Below, in pieces: positions 17,301 through 24,473 of a stretch of 64,000 bases of DNA; the stretch's first letter is position 1, and each line of letters opens with the position of its first letter. The DNA lies in contig JADJXR010000001.1 in NCBI GenBank assembly GCA_016710285.1, forward strand, positions 3,474,501 to 3,538,500, read 5' to 3'. The stretch comes from Chlorobiota bacterium (GTDB lineage: Bacteria > Bacteroidota > Ignavibacteria > OLB7). Made by a program: the position numbers and the translations under genes. The notes under the pieces are model-generated. The model did no database searches. It had not been told where the DNA came from and was given only the letters and a program-made list of their open reading frames with translations.

Positions 17301-20078
17301 GTCACTCTTGGGAATGATCTCAACCCCGGCCCGCTGTTTCTTGTGGCGATGCAGCGCGTTGCCAACGCAAGCCGTGAGGAATTCCGGATGGAGCCGGAGT
17401 GGGTGATGTCGCCGGCGGCGGGGGGCATTGCCGGGCGCGCAGCGGTTGCGCCGCTTCCCGACACGGTTGATGTTGGCTGCATCCGTTTCGACAGCTGCGG
17501 TACGTACAGCATCCCCATCAAAAACATCGGCGATTACAGCGACCTTCTGATCCGCGACGCCTGGATTACTGGCGACACAGTGTTTACCGTGGCTGGGCGC
17601 GATGGAGTGATCCTTGCCGGGGCAACCGGAAGCATCCGGGTCCGCTTCTGCCCCGATAGCAGCAAGGCCTTTTCCGCCACACTCACGATTCTCACCAACG
17701 CCACCCCCGACACGCTCCGGACGATTGTGCTGCGGGGTTGCGGATTGTCGGGAATCCTGACTTCTACCGAAGCCACAATGCAGCTGGGTCAACGCTGCCC
17801 CGGCGTGTGCGTGGACACCACCATCACTTTCCGGAACGTTGGAAACGCCGCGCTGGAAATGGAGCAAATCGTTGGCGATAGCATCCGCATGACCGTGGAA
17901 GTCTTGTCCGGCATCAGCTTCCCAAAACGGCTGGAGCCGGGGGATTCCGTCACCGTTCGGTTGCGCCTGTGCCTGCGCCGGATTGACGTGAACGGCTCGC
18001 GCATTTACGCACTCAGCAATGCCATCGAGCCGATCTACTCCGAACTGATTGTTTACGCCATCAACGCCGGCCCGGCCCCGATTGTGCCCGATGTTGTTGA
18101 CTTCGGCAACGTCACGCTTCCGGCAACGGACCCTTGCATCACCCGCTCCTTCACGGTGAAAAATCAAAGCGCGATTTCTCCATTACGGGTGGTGATCGGG
18201 CAGGTGAGTTCGCCAGCGTTCACCCTGATTTCCCCCGCCACCCGCGACACCACAATCCCGCCGGAAGGGAGCGTTGAGCTTATCGGGAAATTCTGCTCCA
18301 ACCAAGTCGGGACCTTCCGCGACACGCTGCGGTTCTCCTTCAGCTCCGGCGGCTGCACGCTTGATACGGCGGTGGAGTGGATTGGGACGGCTTCCTTCGT
18401 CCGCCCGCAGCCGAACGTGATTCGCCCGCTGATTGGCGACACGCTTCGGTTCCCGGCTTCCATCATCGGCATTGATCGCTACGTGGATTCGGTGATTATC
18501 CTGAACACCGGAAACGCCACCGCACGCATCCGCCCGCCGGCGCTAATCCGGGATGCCGGAACCGGAGTGGCGGAACTGGAGATAGACAACGTCACCCAGC
18601 CAATCTTCCCGTACGACCTTGAGCCAAACCAGAGCGTCGCAATCCGGCTGAACTTTGCGCCCACCGCCGCAGGGGAAAAGAAGGCGTTCCTTCTGCTGCA
18701 AGATTCCAACGGCTGGAGCGATACCGTGGTGGTGGTTGGGCGGGGAATTGCCTCCAGCATCCGGCTAACCCCCGCGCTGCTCGATTTTGGCGACGTGCGC
18801 GTTGGCTCCGTCTCTGATGAAAACATGGCGGAGGTGACGAACATGGGGGATGCCGTTGAAGAAGTGAAACGGGTGGTGCGTTCTGGCGACACCAGCGCAA
18901 TCGTCCGCGCGGCGATTGCACCGGTTCCTCCGGTGGAGTTGCTGCCGGCCCAGGGGAATTCCCTGAAGCTGAGCTACCGGTTTGCTCCCGTTGCCGAACG
19001 TGAGTACGAGGCGTTCGACACGGTGGTGTTTGCTGCGCGAACGTCGCTTCGGCTGCGGGGGCGTGGGGTGCTGGAACACGCCGCTGCGGACCGCGACACG
19101 GTGGATTTTGGATGCCAGTTTGCCGGATCGCCGGTGGATTCCGCGAACGCCATCGTGATCCGCAACACCGGAACGTATCCCCTAACGGTGGATAGCCTTG
19201 CTGTGGTGGAAGGGGGGGAGTGGTTCCAGATCGTGGGGGGAAGCGCGGCAACGATACCCCCCCAGGGAACGGCTGCGTTCGCCCTTCGATACAGCCCACA
19301 CACCGGACAGGCTTCCGGCAAAGTGCGGCTGTTCAGCTCGGCAGCGGAAGTGGTGGAAGTGCAGTTGCTTGGCGACCTCTGCGCCGATACTCGGCAGCTT
19401 TCCATCGCCGTTGCGGAAACTTCGGGGGCGATTGGGGAGACGGCAAACATCACCATCAGCGTGGAGCTTAGCCAGCCGCTTGACCGCAGCCTTCCGGTCA
19501 GCATGACGCTTGCCTACAGCGACGACATCATCACGCCGTTGTGGGATAGCGGGCCAATTCAGCAAGGGACGATTCCTGGCGTGGCGGTCAGCAGCGGAGG
19601 GGAAGGGGTGATGAAGATCAGCGGAGAGATACCGGCAATGACGGCCACCGGAACGCTGCTGAAAATGCCGGTGCGGGTGCTGTTGGGGGCCACGTGGTTC
19701 AGCCCGCTGCGGCTTACCAACGTTGCGGTGAAAGCCGCCGGGATTGGCCTGCACACCACCAACGCCCGACTGCTGGTGTTGGATTGCGACACCACTGGCG
19801 GCATCATCTTCCAGGGGAACTACGCGCTTAGCCAGAACACCCCGAACCCTTTCAATCCAACCACAACAATCCGCTATGAAATCGCCCGCCAGGATCGCGT
19901 GCGGCTTACGCTGTACGGCCCGATGGGGAACCAAGTGGCCACCCTATTGGATGAAGTCCAGCAGAAAGGGACCTACGAGTATCACCTGAATGCCAAAGGC
20001 CTTCCCAGCGGCGTTTACACCTACCAGCTGCAAAGCGGTCCCTTCCGGAAAACGCGGCGGATGGTGGTGATGGAATAG
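14376..20078 (+). CDS. Giant secreted Gly-rich protein with T9SS sorting domain
   Basis: 1900-residue surface or extracellular protein. A signal peptide lies near residues 28-54 (hydrophobic run ending in AHGQ). Residues about 55-470 contain repeated beta-rich segments with Asp/Trp patterns (LDAWGNTHAVWG, VDSAGVAHIVWVE) like sialidase-type repeats. Residues about 560-920 are extremely Gly-rich with recurring GGGGG-AGGAILLAA-type units. After that come several Cys-containing beta domains of the ASPM/SPD-2/Hydin or 'choice-of-anchor' kind (VDFGNVTLP, LDFGDVRVGS, VDFGCQFAG). The end is a complete type-A T9SS signal (LSQNTPNPFNPTTTIRYE through GVYTYQL). It probably crosses the outer membrane by T9SS and acts as an adhesin or coat component; that role is inferred. 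Confidence 0.88.
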   Translation: MAVCSSFRIFGRSPSVRTHQEHTATQRLILTLPHLFRLLLLVLAGIALPAIAHGQTDFWLHRAIAERGLTSSNTQVALDAWGNTHAVWGSNDQDRSGVQLFYSSDATGTFSQPLQFTDASNGVVFDSAAISTSPFQFRLDNNGAVHAAFIANRLNHLYLFYTTNRNPSTGKPGRFPAADSLAEVTRYGLAVDSAGVAHIVWVEEFPARYDIRYHSSLDPPAVNTLIASVPCACRVGDPSVSVGSNGVEVVFRADSGSLYYLRKPPTGSFGAITLLPTPQYDRTRFASGTGDLRVASAVDASGTLHILQPHFDATAGHRLLYLDNASGSFNSFFLTRKSDTSARTFALASDHQREQLGAVWTQHPSLTAGGSTAVQMLARTSPSAWSAVGTPTNLNAVSVGSYPFRFSTSSIFLRDGRMVVGGLHGSDSIRWNPAFYDRASIAPTISYLLPDAAAPGMNVVVETYAPYRQQGSFGQDGFQPGTAELQLLNPQDSSRVIVGPTVISWNGRLASTMLFLKAGAAVGAVPVRMRVGAAFSNVDTFFVVKPQQLGGPSGQLSGGGVLGSGGMFGAARSRRGVLVVDSLILLGGAFTVDTSDTDPATPGNQGFLPVTILSRGRVSIAASATLSVSAPNPVSGVPSGVAGPGGGGGGSGGQIGGGSGYTGGGGAGAYLLTNGDGESPGSGGNRSGFWSGGSSLNGTPGGATYPNATSGGGTGHPFGASAWYGRISRKETVEKNIGGYGGGAGGALPLSTGDLSWGGGGGAFGTPGGDGDNFGKDSSGGYVVGSSPLVPIAGGSGGGAAFAPPTNTANGGGGGGALLLVSFGSLNLAGRIAANGADGVGNQGLLGASGGGGGAGGAILLAAKRDISLPGLAPLSARGGQGGIGATGGNNGGNGGEGRIRIDGRTAQNPGITPTPAYRGPALIGSGGVQSLPGQKVTGSGMPGATIHLFSRSESTPWNYSGPLVATVGSDSLWSVTLGNDLNPGPLFLVAMQRVANASREEFRMEPEWVMSPAAGGIAGRAAVAPLPDTVDVGCIRFDSCGTYSIPIKNIGDYSDLLIRDAWITGDTVFTVAGRDGVILAGATGSIRVRFCPDSSKAFSATLTILTNATPDTLRTIVLRGCGLSGILTSTEATMQLGQRCPGVCVDTTITFRNVGNAALEMEQIVGDSIRMTVEVLSGISFPKRLEPGDSVTVRLRLCLRRIDVNGSRIYALSNAIEPIYSELIVYAINAGPAPIVPDVVDFGNVTLPATDPCITRSFTVKNQSAISPLRVVIGQVSSPAFTLISPATRDTTIPPEGSVELIGKFCSNQVGTFRDTLRFSFSSGGCTLDTAVEWIGTASFVRPQPNVIRPLIGDTLRFPASIIGIDRYVDSVIILNTGNATARIRPPALIRDAGTGVAELEIDNVTQPIFPYDLEPNQSVAIRLNFAPTAAGEKKAFLLLQDSNGWSDTVVVVGRGIASSIRLTPALLDFGDVRVGSVSDENMAEVTNMGDAVEEVKRVVRSGDTSAIVRAAIAPVPPVELLPAQGNSLKLSYRFAPVAEREYEAFDTVVFAARTSLRLRGRGVLEHAAADRDTVDFGCQFAGSPVDSANAIVIRNTGTYPLTVDSLAVVEGGEWFQIVGGSAATIPPQGTAAFALRYSPHTGQASGKVRLFSSAAEVVEVQLLGDLCADTRQLSIAVAETSGAIGETANITISVELSQPLDRSLPVSMTLAYSDDIITPLWDSGPIQQGTIPGVAVSSGGEGVMKISGEIPAMTATGTLLKMPVRVLLGATWFSPLRLTNVAVKAAGIGLHTTNARLLVLDCDTTGGIIFQGNYALSQNTPNPFNPTTTIRYEIARQDRVRLTLYGPMGNQVATLLDEVQQKGTYEYHLNAKGLPSGVYTYQLQSGPFRKTRRMVVME

Positions 20079-20087
20079 CCCGGGGGA

Positions 20088-21647
20088 TCAATGCCGGAAA
20101 TGCCGCATCCCGGTCAGCATCATGGCGATGTTGTTGTTGTTGGCGGCATCAATCACCTCCTGATCCCGCACCGATCCTCCAGGCTGGATCACTGCGGTTG
20201 CCCCGGCCTGGACCGCCTCCAGCAATCCATCGGCAAAGGGGAAGAAGGCATCGCTGGCAACGGCGCAGCCGCGCAGGTCCAGCCCTGCGTTTTGGGCTTT
20301 CCGCGCCGCCGTAATCGCGCTGTCCACCCGCGACATCTGCCCTGCACCAATCCCCAGCGTTCGGTTCGGGGCGGCGTAAACAATCGCGTTCGATTTCACG
20401 TGCTTGGCAACGCGCCAGGCGTACATCATCGCTTGCGTTTCCGCTTCGGTGGGCTGGCGTTCGGTAACGGTGCGGAGCGCGTCGTCCTGGACCAACGCGT
20501 TGTCGCGGCTTTGCGCAAGCAGCCCTCCGGCAACGGTGCGAAGCTCGGGCGCTGCGCTGTTAAGTTCGGCGGACAAGGCTTGGTAATCGGCGGCTATCAG
20601 CCGGCGGTCCTTCTTTTTGCGAAGCCGTTCCAGCACCTCTTCTGGATACTCCGGCGCAATCACTACCTCCGTGAAAATCTCATTGATTGCCAGCGCGGCA
20701 TCCATATCCAGCGGGCGATTCACCGCAACAATCCCGCCAAAGGCTGATGTTGTGTCGGTGGAGTAAGCGTTCTGCCATGCTTCCAGAATGGTTGCCCCGC
20801 TTCCCACGCCGCACGGGTTGTTGTGCTTCACAATCACCACGGTTGGCTCCTCGAACTCCATCACCAATTTCGCCGCTGCGTCAATGTCCAGGATGTTGTT
20901 GTAGCTCAGTTCTTTTCCGTGCAGCTGCTGGAAGATGGTGTGGAAGCCTCCGTACAGGGCCGCGGTTTGGTGGGGGTTCTCGCCGTAGCGAAGCGTTTGC
21001 GCAAGGGGAAGCCCAAGCGTTTGCGGCGTTTGCTGGTTTGTGGCGGCGGCGGGGGAGGCGGTTTGGCTGAAATATCCGGCGATCATGGCATCGTAGCGGG
21101 CGGTGTGTTGGAACGCTTCGTGGGCAAGCTCCAGCCGGGTTGCGTCGCTTAAGGCCATTCCGCTGTTGGTGAGTTCTTCGATAATCGGGCCGTACCGCTC
21201 CGGGTTGACGATGATTCCGGTGAAGCGATAATTTTTTGCCGAAGCCCGCACCATTGCCGGCCCACCGATATCAATCTGCTCGATAATCTCATCGTGGGTT
21301 GCCCCAGGGGTGCTGGCCGTCCGCTCGAACGGGTAAAGGTTAATCACCACAAGGTCAATGGATTGGATTCCGTGCTGCTCCATTGCGGCGCGGTGGGTGG
21401 GGTCGTCCAGCCGTGCAAGCAGCCCGCCATGGACCATCGGGTGAAGCGTCTTCACGCGGCCATCCATGATTTCGGGAAACCCTGTGATCTCGCTGACATC
21501 CTTCACAGCAATCCCTGCCTCGCGAATTGTTCGCGCCGTTCCTCCGGTGCTGAGAAGCTCCACCCCAAGCTGTGATAACTGGGCGGCAAGTTCAACAATT
21601 CCGGTTTTGTCCGAGACGCTAAGAAGTGCGCGAGCGATGGTCTGCAT
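20088..21647 (-). CDS. purH: Bifunctional AICAR transformylase / IMP cyclohydrolase
   Basis: 519-residue PurH, which carries out the last two steps of IMP synthesis: formylation of AICAR and ring closure. The N-terminal cyclohydrolase domain has the methylglyoxal-synthase fold ([28 protein letters not shown]). The C-terminal transformylase has [21 protein letters not shown] and the terminal [11 protein letters not shown] / [12 protein letters not shown] motifs. The ATG at 21647 is chosen because homology begins right after it; the open frame extends 15 codons further. It converges with the giant secreted-protein gene, with only 9 bases between the stops. A TATATTTG box lies 43 bases upstream of the start. 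Confidence 0.97.
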   Translation of the reverse strand: MQTIARALLSVSDKTGIVELAAQLSQLGVELLSTGGTARTIREAGIAVKDVSEITGFPEIMDGRVKTLHPMVHGGLLARLDDPTHRAAMEQHGIQSIDLVVINLYPFERTASTPGATHDEIIEQIDIGGPAMVRASAKNYRFTGIIVNPERYGPIIEELTNSGMALSDATRLELAHEAFQHTARYDAMIAGYFSQTASPAAATNQQTPQTLGLPLAQTLRYGENPHQTAALYGGFHTIFQQLHGKELSYNNILDIDAAAKLVMEFEEPTVVIVKHNNPCGVGSGATILEAWQNAYSTDTTSAFGGIVAVNRPLDMDAALAINEIFTEVVIAPEYPEEVLERLRKKKDRRLIAADYQALSAELNSAAPELRTVAGGLLAQSRDNALVQDDALRTVTERQPTEAETQAMMYAWRVAKHVKSNAIVYAAPNRTLGIGAGQMSRVDSAITAARKAQNAGLDLRGCAVASDAFFPFADGLLEAVQAGATAVIQPGGSVRDQEVIDAANNNNIAMMLTGMRHFRH

Positions 21648-21689
21648 GAAGTGGTTCTGTTGCTGAAAATGTTGGCATTGAGAAGCGGG

Positions 21690-21697
21690 CAAATATA
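21690..21697 (-). promoter_or_regulatory. -7 promoter element of purH
   Basis: TATATTTG on the minus strand is an exact match to the Bacteroidota -7 consensus TAnnTTTG, 43 bases upstream of the purH start. No TTTG is seen at the usual -33 spacing, so the call rests on the -7 box alone. Confidence 0.5.
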
Positions 21698-21780
21698 CTT
21701 GGCAACGGGCGAAGCGGCGTTCCGGCCAGACGTAAAGGCGTGCAACGTTCCGGCAACGGAACCCCGCGCCAGAAAACAGA

Positions 21781-21814
21781 ACGACCGCAGAGCGAAGGGT
21801 GTCTCTGCGGTCGT
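21781..21814 (-). terminator. Hairpin terminator downstream of the M23 peptidase
   Basis: A perfect 12-bp stem (ACGACCGCAGAG, 21781-21792, with 21803-21814) and 10-base loop. On the minus strand the stem is followed by TCTGTTTTCT, giving a terminator-like tail for the transcript of the M23 peptidase gene that ends at 22124. Confidence 0.55.
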
Positions 21815-22000
21815 GCGGTTTGGGGTTCGCTGGTTTTTGTGGTTAAGGGGGTGAGGCTGAGTAATGGCCGCTGCCTTCGCGCCCCCCTGCTTCACCCTGG
21901 CGGGCGAAGCGTCCCCCCAATGCTGGGGGGAAGAGGGTTTTAGAAAGATTGATTGTTCGCTGTTGCCCGGGGCATTGCTGCCGGTCCCTCTCCCAGCATT

Positions 22001-22095
22001 GGGTAGCGGCCCCGACCTCCGTCGGGATTGATAACAGGTCTTTAGTCTGCCGAAGACTGAAGATGACACCGAAGGCTAAAGACCTTCGGCTACCG
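22001..22095 (+). repeat. Dispersed palindromic repeat, copy at locus 1
   Basis: Unit bounded by GGTAGCGG and CGGCTACC. From left to right it holds a GC hairpin (CCCCGACCTCCGTCGGG), a left arm AGGTCTTTAG, a spacer, and a right arm CTAAAGACCT inside the hairpin CCGAAGG-loop-CCTTCGG. The arms are inverted copies of each other, so the whole unit can fold. Related units lie at 41993-42303 and 48696-48977. It sits between two minus-strand genes. Confidence 0.8.
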
Positions 22096-22123
22096 CTCCC
22101 CGCAAGGCGGTGCTGGGTCATCG

Positions 22124-22942
22124 TTACCGCAATGCAACCAATGGAGTTTGCTCAACTTCCGGTTCGCGGTAGCGCAAAAATCCCGACGGATCCACCTGTT
22201 CGCCGTCAACAAGAATTTCATAATGGAGGTGCGCTCCGGTTGCCGCGCCGGTTGCGCCCACCCGTGCGATTACCTTGCCCCGCATCACCGTATCCCCGAC
22301 CGCCACAATCAGTTTGGAGGCGTGGGCGTAGCGGGTGACGTAGCCGAACCCGTGGTCAATTTCAATGGTGTTGCCGTAGCCGTTCCGCCACCCGGCAAAG
22401 GTGACAATCCCGCCGTTGGCCGCAAGAATCTCGGTCCCGTGAGGCGCGGCGATGTCAATTCCGGTGTGCATTTTTTCGACCCCTTTAATCGGGTGAACGC
22501 GCATTCCGTAGGGGGAGGTGTAGCGGCCATCGCAGGGGATCATCAGCGGAAGTTGGTTGTTCATCCGGCGATGCTCGCCCACCAGAACCAGCATCTCATA
22601 CAGTGCCTGTTGGTAGGTGATAACCTTCCGCAGCAGCGTCACCGAATCGGAGGTTGGCGCGGGGGCGGGGGATTGGGTAAGGCGGATGATCCCTTGGATT
22701 TCTTCCTCAAGCTCCATCATCCGCTGGCTTGCACGCACCCCAACCGGCTCGGGAATGGATTGCGCGATTGTGCGAATGCTTGCCGAAAATTGCTCGGTTG
22801 CCAGCACTGCCGAATTGCCGAACGAAGCCTTCCCCCAAAATCCTGCCGAAGCAAATGCAGTGGAGAAGTGCGACACCAGCAACACCAAGCTGCAAACGAA
22901 CAAAGCAAATGATAGCAGTAACGTATCCCTACGTAATCTCAT
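22124..22942 (-). CDS. M23-family metallopeptidase, membrane-anchored
   Basis: 272-residue LytM/M23 peptidase, expected to cut peptidoglycan peptide bridges in the periplasm. An N-terminal membrane anchor or signal (about residues 8-33) is followed by a helical linker. The C-terminal M23 domain has zinc-site motifs HTGIDIAAPHGTEI (H and D) and GAHLHYEI (HxH). The start is set at the ATG at 22942 so that the membrane segment is N-terminal. The frame is open to a TTG at 23101, adding 53 residues rich in Arg, His and Phe that I consider unlikely. It is the first gene of a minus-strand run toward purH, separated from it by a terminator and a repeat. Confidence 0.9.
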   Translation of the reverse strand: MRLRRDTLLLSFALFVCSLVLLVSHFSTAFASAGFWGKASFGNSAVLATEQFSASIRTIAQSIPEPVGVRASQRMMELEEEIQGIIRLTQSPAPAPTSDSVTLLRKVITYQQALYEMLVLVGEHRRMNNQLPLMIPCDGRYTSPYGMRVHPIKGVEKMHTGIDIAAPHGTEILAANGGIVTFAGWRNGYGNTIEIDHGFGYVTRYAHASKLIVAVGDTVMRGKVIARVGATGAATGAHLHYEILVDGEQVDPSGFLRYREPEVEQTPLVALR

Positions 22943-23679
22943 GCGGTCTGTGTGATTGTTGGTCCGTGTTGCACTCCGGCTTGTGGCATTCTGCCCTTGC
23001 CCGAAATGCTGGACCTTGCGGTAGAAAAAAAAGCGGTGGCGGAGATAGCCGCCCTGCGTTGAATGCGGTGCGAAGAAAGGGCATCCGGCGGGCTTGGCCA
23101 ATTAATTTTCCGTCATTTTTCTAGTATGACAGGACTGTAATCGAAACGGAGCGGTGGGAAGCAAGTCCGGCATCCCAAAAACCTTGCAAAATCAAGGATT
23201 CAGGGCCTTGCACCGGTGTGCAAATGAAGAGGGTAAGCCATGGTTTATGAAAACGTAACGAAGGGGAAAACCAGCCGAATCTTCTGCCCGCACGCTTCGG
23301 GGAAGGGGGGAAGCGGGAGAGAGGTTCTTTCCAAGCGGTGGCTGCGCGAAGGGATTCCGCAAGGTGCACCGCCGCAAGGGAAAGGGGGTGCACCAGCTTT
23401 ATAGAGGGGGTAGCAAGCCCTGCAATCTCCCCAGCAATCCGGCAGTTTTTTAGCAACCTCTGCGGCACGCCGCCAAACGGCCAAGAAAAACTGCGCAGCC
23501 CCCAATTATTCCCTTGCCATCCCTTGTAACGCGCAATAACTTAGCCCCCGTTGTTACCCCCGTATCTGCTTCGGTAATAACCTCAGCATCGGTAGCATTT
23601 CGTGCTTCTCCCGTGCTACCCCTTCTGAATTTCCAAATAAGATAACAGCATAACCAATAACTGTGTGAGGAGAATCGCA
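22943..23679. other. Divergent gap before the AT-rich island
   Basis: 737 bases between the M23 peptidase and the small AT-rich gene, with no frame that looks coding. Composition changes from GC-rich to AT-rich at roughly 23560, the left edge of the island that continues to about 25760. The last bases carry a good Shine-Dalgarno (GAGGAG) ahead of 23680, unlike most genes in the window. Confidence 0.5.
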
Positions 23680-24405
23680 ATGTTGAGACCACAAATTCCT
23701 ACACTACGTGCAGCATCAAGAATCATAGTATTACTGATGCTCATCGGATCTGCCACTACGGTGCAACTGCAGGCAATCAATCCCTGCTGGGAGGAAGTTA
23801 AACACCTAGAACTTGTACAACCCTATCCAGTATATGTTGATACTTGTTTAGTAAATCAAGGTACGCAATGGATCTTTTCACTGTATGCTAAACAAGACTT
23901 TGAATTTGTATTCCGTGTTGCTACTCGAGTGAATTCAACCCCACTAATTCCAAATGATTCTACCATAGAGATTACCTGGAATGATATTAGTACAGAATAT
24001 TCGGCAATACGTTCAATGTTATCAGATATAGAAAATAAATTTGGCAGTTTTTATATGAGAAGAAAATATCCTTCAGATACTAGCGTTGTGTTAGCTAATG
24101 TGTATTTAGTTCGATTTTCCAATTATGTCAAAATAGATTCTGTCCTTAATACTGTTCTGAATGCCAACGTTTTTGCTGAGGTTCGTTATGAGCTTGTTGA
24201 TGCTACGTTAGATGTACCAAACGATCGAGGTCTATTACCATTAGAGCCTGATCTCAGCCTTCGTATAGAAAATCCACCAGCAAGTAATGAGAATGATTTT
24301 TGGAAGAATTATTCTCGCAAAGTAGATGCCCGGTCAGGAACCTACATCTACCGCCTTAGCGCGGCAGGGCGCGAGCTATCACGCACGATGCAGGTCGTTC
24401 ATTAA
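23680..24405 (+). CDS. Secreted hypothetical protein with partial T9SS tail
   Basis: 241-residue protein of unknown function. An N-terminal hydrophobic segment (residues about 14-31) ending near LQA is a signal peptide. The body is AT-rich and unlike the genes around it. The last 25 codons switch to GC-rich and encode SGTYIYRLSAAGREL-SRTMQ, the second half of a type-A T9SS sorting domain. The first half (the NPFNP part) is missing. The ATG at 23680 has a GAGGAG ribosome-binding site; a GTG at 23665 is in frame. A very strong terminator follows 8 bases after the stop. Confidence 0.75.
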   Translation: MLRPQIPTLRAASRIIVLLMLIGSATTVQLQAINPCWEEVKHLELVQPYPVYVDTCLVNQGTQWIFSLYAKQDFEFVFRVATRVNSTPLIPNDSTIEITWNDISTEYSAIRSMLSDIENKFGSFYMRRKYPSDTSVVLANVYLVRFSNYVKIDSVLNTVLNANVFAEVRYELVDATLDVPNDRGLLPLEPDLSLRIENPPASNENDFWKNYSRKVDARSGTYIYRLSAAGRELSRTMQVVH

Positions 24406-24413
24406 TTACACAA

Positions 24414-24457
24414 CATCAGGCCAGCCTTGTTCAAGGCTGGCCTGATGCTTTTTTTTT
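24414..24457 (+). terminator. Rho-independent terminator
   Basis: Perfect 15-bp stem (24414-24428 with 24433-24447), 4-base loop GTTC, then C and nine T. It ends the transcript of the preceding small secreted protein and separates it from the WD40 gene, which starts 16 bases later. Confidence 0.95.
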
Positions 24458-24473
24458 CAGGGAGAAATGAGCA

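Larger units (their letters stand above)
21648..22123. other. Gap between purH and the M23 peptidase gene
   Basis: 476 bases without a gene. They contain the purH -7 box, a 12-bp perfect hairpin (21781-21814) and one copy of the dispersed palindromic repeat (22001-22095). Bases 21815-22000 show nothing further. Confidence 0.6.

Noticed and set aside
22943..23101. Extended N-terminus of the M23 peptidase from a TTG at 23101
   Set aside because: It would bury the membrane anchor 60 residues into the protein and its residues look like translated intergenic DNA; the ATG at 22942 is simpler.
23121..23468. 115-codon minus-strand open frame in the gap before the AT-rich island
   Set aside because: No ribosome-binding site, no recognisable domain and unusual composition.
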